64,000 bases of DNA from contig NZ_VWNF01000048.1 in the NCBI RefSeq assembly GCF_008711175.1, positions 1 to 64,000 on the forward strand, written 5' to 3'. Shown here piece by piece: positions 1 to 8,356 of this stretch (positions are counted from its first letter, which is position 1; the number at the start of each line of letters is the position of its first letter). The translations under genes were made by a program, and so were the position numbers. The notes beneath the pieces are model-generated. The model saw nothing but the letters and a program-made list of their open reading frames with translations. It made no database searches and was not told the origin of the DNA. This DNA comes from Nesterenkonia ebinurensis (GTDB taxonomy: Bacteria > Actinomycetota > Actinomycetes > Actinomycetales > Micrococcaceae).

Positions 1-87
1 ACCGGGAAGGGCCGAGCACGCTGGGCCACCCGCTGGAAGCCAGCCCTAAACGCCTTCGCCATCACCTTCGAAGGACGCCTCAACTAA
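1..87 (+). CDS. IS256-family transposase, C-terminal end only (partial at window edge)
   Basis: The first 28 codons form an open frame to a TAA stop. They end in a Trp-Lys-Pro-Ala-Leu-Asn-Ala-Phe-Ala-Ile-Thr-Phe motif, the characteristic C-terminus of IS256-family (mutator-type, DDE) transposases. The body of the gene lies outside the window, so it cannot be said whether the element is intact. An inverted-repeat-like sequence follows 13 bp after the stop, as expected for the right end of such an element. The family call rests on the C-terminal motif only. Confidence 0.75.
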   Translation, partial: TGKGRARWATRWKPALNAFAITFEGRLN

Positions 88-99
88 AAAAGCGCCAGA

Positions 100-127
100 C
101 CAGATACACCGTTAATCAGACACTCCC
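100..127 (+). repeat. Probable right terminal inverted repeat of the IS256-type element
   Basis: The sequence reads CAGATACACCGTTAATCAGA then CACTCCC, just past the transposase stop. Actinobacterial IS256-family ends commonly start GGGAGTGTCTGATTA..., which is the reverse complement of this. The matching left end and the target duplication are outside the window, so this is inferred from position and resemblance. Confidence 0.55.
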
Positions 128-242
128 TACCTCGAGACCACACCGAATGTAGAACCCCGCTCTCAATGTCCTTGCATCCCTAGTAAAACCTGGCGGTCGC
201 GGAGTGGAGTGGGAGGAGACCGTTACCCAGGGCGATGTTCTG

Positions 243-310
243 TTGAATGAGGGATGAGTTCGTCAGTGGGGTCGACGACCCACGTGGTGGCACACCCATG
301 AACCATTCAA
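243..310. terminator. Nested inverted repeat downstream of the lacI-type gene, possible terminator
   Basis: TTGAATG (243-249) and CATTCAA (304-310) are inverted repeats. Between them GTGGGgTCG/CGACCCAC (266-283) forms a tight hairpin with one bulged base. It lies between the IS end and the 3' end of the lacI-type gene. There is no T-tract on either side. Bases 128-242 hold nothing else recognisable. Confidence 0.3.
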
Positions 311-318
311 GTAGATGA

Positions 319-1329
319 TCAGGTGGAGTCTCGGTCGATCAGTTGCGGGCGCAGCGTGGTCTTGGAGAGGGCATTGGTGGGCTTCCGCATGCGCTCGCGC
401 AGGAGCCGGAGTCCTTCAGCACCGCTGTGGGAGAGCGGTTGGCTGATGGTGGTCAGTTTGAGGGCGTCTGCTGTCTCGGTGTCGTCGTAACCGATGACGG
501 CGAGGTCGCCGGGCACAGATAGGCCGAGTTGGTGTGCCGCGTGGATGACTGCGGCGGCCAGCAGATCGTCTGAGGCGAAGACGGCGCTTGGCTTCTCGGG
601 ATGGTCAAGGAGTTCTCGTGCGGTTCTTCGGGCTGCGTGGAGGTCTCGGGGAGCCCAACGAGTCAGCTCAGATTCGAGGCTGCACCCATTATCGCGCAGT
701 GCCTGGCGGTAGCCGTTGAGTCTGCGGCGGGCAGGAGGGGTGTAGGCGTCTTCCGTCTGTGCTTCGCCGAGGAACGCCAGGCGACCATGTCCGAGTTCGA
801 GAAGGTGGTTCCCGGCGAGCTTGCCGCCGGCTTCGTCGTCGATAGTCACAGAACTGAGCCGTTCATGTTCAGTGTCGATCAGGACGGCCGGAAGTTCGAG
901 CGCGATGATGCGCTCGATGATCACGTCATCGAGCGGCAGACTCACGATGAGCAGACCGTCCAGACGCCCGGTGCGCGGCAATCCGGCCAACAGCGGGGCA
1001 GGACTCGTCGCGGCTGAGGGCTCATCGAAGACTACGACGTCCACAGACTCACCTCTGGCTTTGGTGAGGATGCCGGACAGTCGTTGCATCGCAGCCGGAT
1101 AGCTGGCGAACGGGCCGATGACGCCCACACGTTTCGCGCTGCGCCGAGCGCGGGCGATCGCCTGCTCCTTGGGAACGAACGACAAAGCGTCGGATACGGC
1201 CAGAACACGTTCCCGGGTGGCGGCACTGACGCGATCGGGGTGATTCAGCGCGAGTGAAACCGTGGACACGCTCACCCCGGCTCGTGCCGCCACGTCCCGG
1301 ATAGTGATTTTCCTACTTGGCCGAATCAT
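319..1329 (-). CDS. LacI-family transcriptional regulator
   Basis: 336 aa, the usual LacI length. Residues 7-30 form the helix-turn-helix (ITIRDVAARAGVSVSTVS), followed by the hinge, and residues about 65-330 form the periplasmic-binding-protein-like sugar/effector domain (VGVIGPF..., SAVFASDDLLA, ISQPL near the end). It is divergent from an MFS transporter with only 35 bp between the starts, so it probably represses that gene and itself. A TAGTCT box at 1336-1341 (minus strand) sits 6 nt from the ATG, suggesting a leaderless transcript. Ligand unknown. Confidence 0.9.
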   Translation of the reverse strand: MIRPSRKITIRDVAARAGVSVSTVSLALNHPDRVSAATRERVLAVSDALSFVPKEQAIARARRSAKRVGVIGPFASYPAAMQRLSGILTKARGESVDVVVFDEPSAATSPAPLLAGLPRTGRLDGLLIVSLPLDDVIIERIIALELPAVLIDTEHERLSSVTIDDEAGGKLAGNHLLELGHGRLAFLGEAQTEDAYTPPARRRLNGYRQALRDNGCSLESELTRWAPRDLHAARRTARELLDHPEKPSAVFASDDLLAAAVIHAAHQLGLSVPGDLAVIGYDDTETADALKLTTISQPLSHSGAEGLRLLRERMRKPTNALSKTTLRPQLIDRDST

Positions 1330-1344
1330 GCCGTTAGACTAGCA

Positions 1345-1364
1345 TTCGAACTGTTTCGATCGAA
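1345..1364. promoter_or_regulatory. Candidate LacI-type operator in the divergent promoter
   Basis: TTCGAA (1345-1350) and the perfect 10-bp palindrome TTCGATCGAA (1355-1364) lie in the 35-bp gap between the LacI-type regulator and the MFS gene. LacI-family operators are short palindromes with a central CG. Assignment is by position and symmetry only. Confidence 0.4.
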
Positions 1365-2576
1365 GTGAGGACTCATTCGGAGATGAAGAGAAGTGGCGCG
1401 ACTCATGCGTGGCCTGCTGCGGTAGCGTTCGCGGTCAACGGCGGTCTTTACGGCGGGATGCTGAGCCGCTACGCCGAGATCGCCGCAGGCGCCCACGCCG
1501 AGGCGGTCGCCTTCGGGGTGGCGTTGACTACAGGGGCGCTCGGCGGGCTGGCCGGGTCGATCCTGGCACCGCTGGTCATGCGAGTCTGCAGCGAGCAGAT
1601 CACTATGGTGATGGTGGGTCTGGCCTATGCGGTGTTCAGCGTGGCGCTTCCGCTTGCGCCCAACCCAAGTGTGCTGGCGGCGGCGTTCTTCATGATTGGC
1701 GCCGCTGACGGTGCCCATGACGTGTCGATGAACGCGCTGACGGTGCGTTATCAGCAGCGACTCCGACTGCCGTTGATGGGACGCTTGCATGCCCTGTGGT
1801 CGCTGGCCCTGGCCGCCGGGGCGGCCCTTGGCGCCGCTGCAGCAGCGCTCGGCGTCGCCCCGGCCCTGCATCTGGGGATCGCTGCGGCGATTCTCGGCAC
1901 CACTCAACTACTCGCTAGCCGTTCCACACGCTGCACCGGCAGCATCATCGATGAACCCGGCGCGGCCATAGAGCCCGGGGCAGGCAATGCTCACCGTTTC
2001 ACTCTGGCGGGCGCACGCGGGCTGCTCGTCATGATCGTCGTGGCCGCGATCGCTGCCAGCTACATTGAAGGACCGGGGCAGGACTGGAGCGCCATCGTCC
2101 TTGCCGATGCCTTTGCCGCTGACACCGGGACCGCTGCAGCTGCCCCGTTTGCATTCTCTCTGGGACTCCTCATCTCTCGGCTCCTGCTAGACCCCCTACG
2201 CCGCCGTTTCAGCGCATCACGGATCGCGACCGCTGCCGCGGCTTTGGTAGCCGTAGGCGGTCTCAACGGACTTCTCGCCGCTCACCTGCACGCACCCGCA
2301 CCGCTCGCCCTAGCGACACTGGTGCTGATCGGGTTCGGCGCCGGACCCATCTATCCGATGCTCTTCGACACCGCCAACACTCTCGGCTCACGCCACCGCA
2401 TCAGCCCGGCGACCACCGCCGGCATCATTTCCACCTGTTCTCGCATCGGCGCTATCACCGCGCCCGTCCTCGTCGGCCAACTTGCCCACACCGCTGGCCT
2501 CGGGGTCGTCCTGACCGTCATCGCAACAGCCGGCATCCTCTCCCTCATCACACTTCCACGAGCCCTACGCCCTTGA
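1365..2576 (+). CDS. MFS transporter (YbjJ-like)
   Basis: 403 aa from a GTG at 1365; an ATG at 1383 is an alternative six codons in. The protein is strongly hydrophobic, with about 12 predicted membrane segments and a basic mid-loop near residues 180-210. A motif ADGAHDVSMNA after the fourth helix resembles the DVxMNA motif of the YbjJ-type MFS subgroup. It is divergently transcribed from the LacI-type regulator, which probably controls it. A sugar or small organic substrate is likely from context, but nothing in the sequence identifies it. Confidence 0.8.
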   Translation: MRTHSEMKRSGATHAWPAAVAFAVNGGLYGGMLSRYAEIAAGAHAEAVAFGVALTTGALGGLAGSILAPLVMRVCSEQITMVMVGLAYAVFSVALPLAPNPSVLAAAFFMIGAADGAHDVSMNALTVRYQQRLRLPLMGRLHALWSLALAAGAALGAAAAALGVAPALHLGIAAAILGTTQLLASRSTRCTGSIIDEPGAAIEPGAGNAHRFTLAGARGLLVMIVVAAIAASYIEGPGQDWSAIVLADAFAADTGTAAAAPFAFSLGLLISRLLLDPLRRRFSASRIATAAAALVAVGGLNGLLAAHLHAPAPLALATLVLIGFGAGPIYPMLFDTANTLGSRHRISPATTAGIISTCSRIGAITAPVLVGQLAHTAGLGVVLTVIATAGILSLITLPRALRP

Positions 2577-2714
2577 CGCAACAAGGACGGCAATCAACCA
2601 CTGAACCGCTCCGTTTGGCGGAGACTCTCCACAAACCCCGGCGCGGTTCACACAGTGAATACTGCGAGCACTCACATCCCATCAGGCGCATGCACCCGCC
2701 TTTAGAATCGGTTG

Positions 2715-3464
2715 GTGAGCGGACCGAACCCCATGCACTTCGAAAGCGTCGCTGTTGAGTACGCAGCAGCTAGGCCGCCGTACCCGGCGTCGCTGTGGCG
2801 AGACGTCATGTCAACCGGTCTGGTCGCGCCCGGCCGCCGAACTCTTGATCTCGGTGCCGGCAGCGGACAGGTCACGAAAGTGCTGCTAGAGCATGGGATG
2901 GATGTCGTTGCGGTTGAGCCTGGCGCCAATTTGGCGGCGATCATCAGGCAAGAGCTCCCGCGCGCAGCGGTGATCCAAGCACGCGCCGAGGACATCGAGC
3001 TCGAAAGCGAGTCGTTCGATCTTGTCACTGCCGCAACTGCGGTGCATTGGATGGATCTGCGCATCGTTTTGCCGACAGTCCACAATTCGCTGCGGCACGG
3101 CGGTCGACTACTCGTGTGGCGCAACGTATTCGGTGATGCTTCGGCCCAGGTCACCCCGTTCCGCCGCGAGATGCAGCGCATTATCGAAGGCCGCAAGGCA
3201 CCGCGAGCAGGCAAGCCTGACGATGCCCAGGCAAATGCAGACGCGATTGCTCAGACGGGACTGTTCACGGTTGAGCGGGTCATCCGGTACAGGTGGGTGG
3301 TCGAGCTCACGACGGATCAAGTCAGTGCCTTGTTCGGCACCTTCAGCGATTGGACAGCGGCTGAGGTGGAGGAGGTGGCCTCTGCCGCGGACCGGCTCGG
3401 TGGATCCGTGTGGGAGCATTACACTTCCTGGCTCATTTCGGCCGCCCCTCGACGGTCTCAGTAG
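2715..3464 (+). CDS. Class I SAM-dependent methyltransferase
   Basis: About 249 aa. The SAM-binding motif I is DLGAGSG (about residues 45-51), followed by an acidic strand end (VVAVEPG) and a motif-IV region (FDLVTAATAVHW). The N-terminus (ARPPYP) is typical of small-molecule methyltransferases of the UbiE/Trans-aconitate group. A TAGAAT box at 2703-2708 lies 6 nt before the GTG at 2715, which favours that start as leaderless; TTG 2712 and ATG 2733 are alternatives. It is a single gene with no functional partner nearby, and the substrate is unknown. Confidence 0.8.
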   Translation: MSGPNPMHFESVAVEYAAARPPYPASLWRDVMSTGLVAPGRRTLDLGAGSGQVTKVLLEHGMDVVAVEPGANLAAIIRQELPRAAVIQARAEDIELESESFDLVTAATAVHWMDLRIVLPTVHNSLRHGGRLLVWRNVFGDASAQVTPFRREMQRIIEGRKAPRAGKPDDAQANADAIAQTGLFTVERVIRYRWVVELTTDQVSALFGTFSDWTAAEVEEVASAADRLGGSVWEHYTSWLISAAPRRSQ

Positions 3465-3606
3465 ACTCCGCACCTCCAGCCGGAACAACCGGACGCCGCC
3501 GAAGAACTTCAGAACCAAGGCCGCGTCAACGGACGTGCTCTACGCACTGGGGAGAATCGGCAGCCTGAGAGTTTCATTGCGGTATCCAGGCAAACGCGTG
3601 GCACAG

Positions 3607-3680
3607 CAAAAGTACACCTGCTTTTCACAAGTACACGGCGTTATATGGACGTGTAGATGTGATTTCGGGGTGTAGTTGTG
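3607..3680. repeat. Long imperfect palindrome with nested symmetric arms
   Basis: Centred at 3643.5: TCACA-AG-TACACG (3625-3637) pairs with CGTGTA-GA-TGTGA (3650-3662), and outside it TACACC (3613-3618) pairs with GGTGTA (3669-3674), with equal 6-nt spacers on both sides. The half-sites TACACC and TACACG are 19 bp apart. It lies in the convergent gap (3465-3697) between the methyltransferase and nitroreductase 3' ends. No T-tract. It could be a bidirectional terminator, a protein-binding array or a recombination site. Confidence 0.55.
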
Positions 3681-3697
3681 GCTGGTTCCGTGCAGAC

Positions 3698-4318
3698 TCA
3701 GCGGGTCTGGCTGATCTCGGAGAACTCCAGGCGCTTACCGCGCGGGAACTGGGCCTGCTCATCCTCGGGGTTCGGAGCGTGGCCCACGTTGACCACGGCA
3801 ATGGCCTTCCAACCGTTCTCAGTGTGGAAGGCGGCATCGATCCCTGCGGCGTCGATCCCGGTCATCGGACCAACCTCCAGGCCGTAGGCGCGCAGGGCCA
3901 GCAGCAGGTAGCCGAACTGGATGAACGCATTGTCCCGGCCCATCGCATGCCGATTCTCCGGCTGGGAAGCCAGGTTCTCCCTCACCCCAGGTACCGCAGG
4001 GAACAGCTCGTCCATGTTCAGGTGCCAATCGGGGTCATAGGCCACCACAATGCTCAGCGGGGCCGCCTCAGTCTTGGCCTTGTTCCCGTCCATCATGTGC
4101 TCCACCAACTTCAGCCGGGGCTGCCCCTTCTCCACCAGGGTGAGCCGCAGCGGCTGGGAGTTCATGGAGATCGGGGCGAAGCGGGCGTCGTCGTAGGCTG
4201 CCTGCACCAGCTTGGCATCTACCGGAATGTCGGTGAAGGTGTTGGTGGTGTGCCGACCGGCGAACAGGGAATCAAGGGCTCGGCGGTCAAGAGTCTTCTG
4301 CACAGTCTGAGTGGTCAC
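3698..4318 (-). CDS. Nitroreductase family protein (RutE/malonic semialdehyde reductase-like)
   Basis: 206 aa, with FMN-binding nitroreductase features: an N-terminal R-x-T-x-x-F segment (RHTTNTFTD), SMNSQP (FMN/phosphate loop) near residue 50, and FIQFGYLLLALRAYGLEVGPMTG near residues 132-154. Its length (about 200 aa) and AP-(I/T)-S-M-N-S-Q-P motif match the RutE/HadB-like branch, which reduces malonic semialdehyde or related compounds. It starts at a GTG with AAGGAG 6 nt upstream. It lies downstream of an old yellow enzyme, so it may belong to a redox or detoxification group. The substrate is not shown. Confidence 0.85.
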   Translation of the reverse strand: MTTQTVQKTLDRRALDSLFAGRHTTNTFTDIPVDAKLVQAAYDDARFAPISMNSQPLRLTLVEKGQPRLKLVEHMMDGNKAKTEAAPLSIVVAYDPDWHLNMDELFPAVPGVRENLASQPENRHAMGRDNAFIQFGYLLLALRAYGLEVGPMTGIDAAGIDAAFHTENGWKAIAVVNVGHAPNPEDEQAQFPRGKRLEFSEISQTR

Positions 4319-4405
4319 AGGTGCTCCTTCATCAGGGACGTCAGGGGGTCACCACTGCGAACTTCAGCAGTTGCCCGGTTCTTCCGCAGTGTCAGCAGGA
4401 TCACA

Positions 4406-4418
4406 ACGACGCCGCCCC
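4406..4418 (+). repeat. Copy of the dispersed ACGACGCCGCCCC motif
   Basis: An exact 13-base copy in the 110-bp gap between the old yellow enzyme 3' end and the nitroreductase 5' end. Other exact copies lie at 18242 (+), 28018 (-), 31122 (-) and 55107 (-). This one is non-coding, so codon usage cannot explain it. Confidence 0.5.
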
Positions 4419-4428
4419 TGCCCTAGCT

Positions 4429-5508
4429 CTACCGGTAGGCGCGTTCATACTGGCCGGGAAGGTAGTCCGGCTTATAGCCCAAGTGCTGGGCAGCGTGCAG
4501 CGCGAAGTGCGGATCGCGCAGTGCTTCCCGCCCGATCAACACCACATCGGCCTGGCCGGTGAAGACGATGTGCTCAGCCTGGGTGGGATCGGTGATCAGC
4601 CCGACGGCTGCCACGGGAATCCCTGCCTGTTCTCTGATGCTGGTAGCCAGCGGCACCTGGTAGCCGGGGCCGATGGGGAACCGTACCGGGGCGTTGCCCC
4701 CGGAGGAGACATCGATCAGGTCTACGCCGCGGTCCTTGAGCCAGCCCACCACCTGTACGGTCTCACCGAGGCTGAGACCCTGCTCAGTCCAGTCAGTGGC
4801 TGAGACCCGCACCAGCAGCGGGATTTCCTCCCCGATGCGGGCGCGGACCGCTTGGCTGACTTCCAGCAGGAACCTGGCCCGGTTCTCCAGGGAACCACCG
4901 TAGGAGTCAGTCCGCTGGTTGCTCAGCGGAGAGAGGAACTCGTGGAGCAGATACCCGTGTGCGGCGTGGATCTCGATCAGGTCAAAGCCGGCCTGAACGG
5001 CACGTTCGGCAGAGTCGGCAAAAGCCTGGGTGATGGCGGATATTCCTTCCGGGCCCAGTGCCTGGGGCTCGGCGAGTCCGGGGTAGGCCACAACCGAGGG
5101 CCCCACGGTGGTCCAGCCGCCCTGGTCCTGCGGGACATTGCCTGATTCCTGCGCAAAGGGCCGGTAGGTGGAGGCTTTGCGTCCGGCATGGGCCAGCTGG
5201 ATACCGGCTGCCGCGCCCTGGGAGTGCATGAAATCCACAATCCTGGCCAGAGCCTGGGCCTGCGCATCGTCCCACAAACCCAGGTCCTCCGGGGAGATCC
5301 GCCCCTCCGGACTCACACCGGTGGCCTCCACAATCACTGCCCCGGCCCCTCCCCGGGCGAAGGTACCCAGATGCGCAAGGTGCCAGTCGGTGGCCACCCC
5401 GTCCCGGTCTGCAGCCGAATACTGACACATCGGCGGGATCCAGATCCGGTTGCGCACAGTGAGACTGCGCAGGGTCAGCGGCTCAAACAGTGCAGGCACA
5501 GAGTGCAT
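4429..5508 (-). CDS. NADH:flavin oxidoreductase / old yellow enzyme (YqjM/NamA-like)
   Basis: 359 aa from the ATG at 5508, which has GAAGGAG 9 nt upstream; the open frame extends 21 codons further but with no ribosome site. A TIM-barrel FMN enzyme. Visible motifs are PPMCQYSA with the Cys typical of the YqjM class, AHAGRKAST, the H-x-x-H pair in HAAHGYLLHEFLSP, and NQRTDSYGGSLENR. The family reduces the C=C bond of enones and nitro-esters with NAD(P)H. It is on the same strand as the NUDIX and dGTPase genes, 38 bp after the NUDIX stop, so probably co-transcribed. Confidence 0.92.
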   Translation of the reverse strand: MHSVPALFEPLTLRSLTVRNRIWIPPMCQYSAADRDGVATDWHLAHLGTFARGGAGAVIVEATGVSPEGRISPEDLGLWDDAQAQALARIVDFMHSQGAAAGIQLAHAGRKASTYRPFAQESGNVPQDQGGWTTVGPSVVAYPGLAEPQALGPEGISAITQAFADSAERAVQAGFDLIEIHAAHGYLLHEFLSPLSNQRTDSYGGSLENRARFLLEVSQAVRARIGEEIPLLVRVSATDWTEQGLSLGETVQVVGWLKDRGVDLIDVSSGGNAPVRFPIGPGYQVPLATSIREQAGIPVAAVGLITDPTQAEHIVFTGQADVVLIGREALRDPHFALHAAQHLGYKPDYLPGQYERAYR

Positions 5509-5546
5509 CGCAGAGTGCTCCTTCCGTCTTGGGGCTCCACCCAGGT

Positions 5547-6035
5547 CTAATCGCCTCCGTGCTGTCTGCATTCCCGGGCGGAAAGCTCAGAACCTTCGAG
5601 CAGCCGGCAAACGGCTGGCGCAACCTGGTCGGTGAGCAGCGGAGCCAGATCCTCGGCCGGGGCCAGCTCAGCCAGAGGAATCCAGCGCAGCTGGGCAATC
5701 TCGGCAGCCGGCTGCAGCTGGTTCAGGAGGTCGGTAGCGGCGTCGTCGTACTTCACCAGAAAGTTGCGGCAGACCACAGTGGTGTCCGATTCGTTGGCTG
5801 CCGGGGCGGTGAACTCTCCCATATCGGTGAGCTGGTACGGTGCGATGGTCAGCCCGATCTCCTCGGCCACCTCGCGGAGAGCAGTCTGGGGCGCGGACTC
5901 CCCCGGCTCGGGCTTGCCGCCAGGCTGCATGAACCGCTGTGTGCCACGTTTGCGGACGGTGAGCACCCGATGGCTGCGGTCCAGAATGATGACTGCTGCC
6001 ACAGTGACTGTCTTCTGCTCTGCCGGCGGCGCCAT
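5547..6035 (-). CDS. NUDIX hydrolase
   Basis: 162 aa with a complete Nudix box at residues 40-62 (G-x5-E-x7-REVAEEIGL), containing the metal-binding glutamates. The rest of the fold matches single-domain pyrophosphohydrolases, which sanitise or hydrolyse nucleoside-diphosphate-linked compounds. The ATG directly abuts the dGTPase stop codon (TAG-ATG, no gap), so translation is probably coupled. With the dGTPase it could form a nucleotide-pool clean-up pair. The substrate is not determinable. Confidence 0.92.
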   Translation of the reverse strand: MAPPAEQKTVTVAAVIILDRSHRVLTVRKRGTQRFMQPGGKPEPGESAPQTALREVAEEIGLTIAPYQLTDMGEFTAPAANESDTTVVCRNFLVKYDDAATDLLNQLQPAAEIAQLRWIPLAELAPAEDLAPLLTDQVAPAVCRLLEGSELSARECRQHGGD

Positions 6036-7574
6036 CTACAGCCCCTGGCCGGCGTCCCAGAGGCGCTCAGAGGTGCCGGTGAGCAGGGCGTCCAGGGAGG
6101 TGGCCTGAGCGTCGGTGAGCGAGGCCACGTAGTCGATGATGCCCCGGCCCACTGCCTGGCGGCGCAGGGTGGGCTCATCGGCGGCGTCCAGCAGCTCAGG
6201 GGACTGACGGCGAAGGCGGAAGATATCCAGCTCGGCCAGCTCTACCAGGTCCAGGAGCCGGCGGGGTGCGCGGCGGATATCGTGGGAGTCCTCCAACCAA
6301 GCAGAAAAGCCGCGGACGATGCGCTCCAGCAGGCGTGCCTGGCCGCGCTGATACACGGTGAGATCGGGCCGGTCCAGGATGAACCGCTCATGCAGGAACT
6401 TCAGTACCGCCACCTCATGCCAGGCCGCCTGGCTGAGTCTGATGTGCCCGGAACGCACATGCGGTTCGGCATGGACCTCCACCGAGCTCTGCAGGCGGTT
6501 GATCCAGGTGGCGGTGAAGGCGCCCAGCGCCCGCTCCGACTCCCGGGACCCGTCGAAGGTGACCGGCAGCAGACCCTCCACCACATCTTCGTTGACCTTC
6601 TCCACCGCTGCCGCGAAGGCCTCCGGATCAGCGATCCAACCATCCTTGGTGTGCAGCCGACGCCAGAGCAGCTCCAGGGAGCGGCCGGGGATCCGCATAG
6701 TGCGCACCAGCTCAGCGCGTTCCAGCACAGCAAGCTCGCTGCTCTCAGTACGCCAAGCCTTGAACTCTGCGGAAATCGCGGCCTGGTTGAGGAGTCCGGC
6801 CCGATAGAAATCGTCCAGGTCGTGCAGGGAGTAGGCGATGTCATCGGCGATGTCCATCACTGAGCACTCCACGGTCTGCTGGTGTTCGCTGATACTGGGA
6901 TAGGCGGAGCGGGCCTGAAGCATCTGATGCCGGTCCAAGGTGTAGCAGGAGAACTTCCGCGCCCCGGCCTCATCTGGGGAGAGCCCCCGCTCGGTCTGCG
7001 GGCCCTCAGCACGGCCGATGCCCTCGGCACGGATCCACGGGTACTTCAGCACCGCAGAACGCACCGCAGCAGTGAGGTTCAGCCCGGCATCCGCCCGGTG
7101 GTGCTGGTCCAGCCGGGTCAGGATCCGGAAAGACTGGGCGTTGCCCTCGAAGCCCTCGGAGAGCCCGAACAGCTCCCGGGCCAGCCGATCCAGGGTCTGC
7201 TCCCCCAAGTGCCCGAACGGTGGGTGCCCCACATCATGGGCACAGGCCGCAGCTTGGACCACCACCGGGTGGCAGCCGCCCAGAGCGTTGAGGATCTCAC
7301 TGGTCTTGCTCTGCGCAGCCGAGAGTGAGACGGCGACCGCCCGGGCTACTGCGGCCACCTTCAGCGAATGGGTCAGACGGTTATGGATGGCCAGCCCAGC
7401 ACCAGTCTGCGAGATAACCTGAGTGACTGCTGAGAGCCGTGAGAAGTACGGGGAGAACCGGATCCGTTCCAAGTCGGCGCGGAACTCCGGGAGGCGCTCC
7501 ACACGCTGCAGCTCATCAAGAGTCTCCGGAATATGCCGGGCAAGGCGGGCATCACTGTGCTGATCACTCATCAC
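6036..7574 (-). CDS. dgt: Deoxyguanosinetriphosphate triphosphohydrolase (HD domain)
   Basis: 512 aa. The HD metal site is seen as NRLTHS (residues 65-70), AHDVGHPPFGHLGE (HD at about 113-114) and DIADDIAYSLHDLDD further on, the four-part H...HD...D signature of dNTP triphosphohydrolases. The enzyme releases triphosphate from dGTP or other dNTPs and so tunes dNTP pools. It is first in a minus-strand run with a NUDIX gene. ATGs at 7574 and 7571 are adjacent. In many actinobacteria this gene is close to dnaG; here it is not. Confidence 0.93.
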   Translation of the reverse strand: MMSDQHSDARLARHIPETLDELQRVERLPEFRADLERIRFSPYFSRLSAVTQVISQTGAGLAIHNRLTHSLKVAAVARAVAVSLSAAQSKTSEILNALGGCHPVVVQAAACAHDVGHPPFGHLGEQTLDRLARELFGLSEGFEGNAQSFRILTRLDQHHRADAGLNLTAAVRSAVLKYPWIRAEGIGRAEGPQTERGLSPDEAGARKFSCYTLDRHQMLQARSAYPSISEHQQTVECSVMDIADDIAYSLHDLDDFYRAGLLNQAAISAEFKAWRTESSELAVLERAELVRTMRIPGRSLELLWRRLHTKDGWIADPEAFAAAVEKVNEDVVEGLLPVTFDGSRESERALGAFTATWINRLQSSVEVHAEPHVRSGHIRLSQAAWHEVAVLKFLHERFILDRPDLTVYQRGQARLLERIVRGFSAWLEDSHDIRRAPRRLLDLVELAELDIFRLRRQSPELLDAADEPTLRRQAVGRGIIDYVASLTDAQATSLDALLTGTSERLWDAGQGL

Positions 7575-7630
7575 CTCACGAGTCTATGCGCTGCCCCCTG
7601 TGCTGCTGGATGTCTGGCTACTGTAGATCC

Positions 7631-8356
7631 ATGGGACAGCGAATCTACGTGGAGACTCTCATCCGTGCCCCGCTGGAGCAGCTCTGGGAGCACACCCAGG
7701 ACCCTGCCGTGCACGCCCAGTGGGATCTGCGGTTCGGCCAGATCGTCCCGACCGGGCACGACGCCGCCGGGCAGAAGCATTTCAGGTATGCCACCACTGT
7801 GCTGCCAGGAGTCACTGTGGCCGGTACCGGTGTTCACGCTGGCCAGCGCCGCAAGCCCGATGGTTCCGCCACCTCAGCTCTGCGCTTCGGCTCCGAGCAG
7901 CGGCTCTGCCTCATCAAGTCCGGCTCAGGGTACTGGCGGTACATCCCGCAGCACGAGGAAGCGGTGAGTTTTCTGACCGGGTACGACTACACACCCCGCT
8001 GGGGGTGGGCCGGAGAGCTGATCGACTCGATGATATTCCGGCCGACCATCGGCTGGGCCACCGCATTCAGCTTCGACCGGCTGCGGCTCTGGCTGGAGTG
8101 TGGGATAACACCTACGCGCTCGCGCAACCAGGCAGTGGCTGAGGCTGCAGCACGGGCGCTGGTAGTGGGCGGCGTCGTCCTTCTCATCAATTGGAAGGTG
8201 GGACTGGCGGCTGGTGCTGCCGCGGTACTGGTGCCGCCACTGCCCAGCACTGCGGCGGCGAGGAGGTGCCGGCGCAGACCGACAGGACAGGAGCCGAGGG
8301 TGGATGTCTCTGCTTTGGGCAAGGATGGGAAGGGCGCGGGAGAGGAACGGAAATGA
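7631..8356 (+). CDS. SRPBCC-like membrane-anchored hypothetical protein
   Basis: 241 aa from the ATG at 7631. Residues 1-60 (IYVETLIRAPLEQLWEHTQDP..W) have the strand-helix opening of START/SRPBCC ligand-binding proteins. A hydrophobic stretch at about 178-207 is probably one or two membrane segments, followed by a short basic C-tail. The open frame extends upstream over the dgt 5' region, but that part is not protein-like. The stop overlaps the next ATG (ATGA), so the two genes are coupled. It is probably a lipid or hydrophobic-ligand binding protein, by inference. Confidence 0.7.
   Translation: MGQRIYVETLIRAPLEQLWEHTQDPAVHAQWDLRFGQIVPTGHDAAGQKHFRYATTVLPGVTVAGTGVHAGQRRKPDGSATSALRFGSEQRLCLIKSGSGYWRYIPQHEEAVSFLTGYDYTPRWGWAGELIDSMIFRPTIGWATAFSFDRLRLWLECGITPTRSRNQAVAEAAARALVVGGVVLLINWKVGLAAGAAAVLVPPLPSTAAARRCRRRPTGQEPRVDVSALGKDGKGAGEERK
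8167..8178 (-). repeat. 12/13 copy of the dispersed ACGACGCCGCCCC motif
   Basis: GGGCGGCGTCGT on the plus strand, inside the membrane-segment codons of the SRPBCC-like gene and antisense to it. Other 12-base copies are at 11943, 15209 and 39881. Confidence 0.35.

Noticed and set aside
1326-1907. 193-codon minus-strand frame opposite the MFS gene
   Set aside because: Arg/His/Gln-rich composition with no domain; a shadow of the MFS frame, which has clear membrane segments.
3607-3680. Integron attC or XerCD dif site
   Set aside because: The conserved core bases of attC (GTTRRRY) and the dif arms are not present.
5490-6863. 457-codon plus-strand frame opposite the NUDIX and dGTPase genes
   Set aside because: Spans two well-supported genes on the other strand and shows no recognisable fold.
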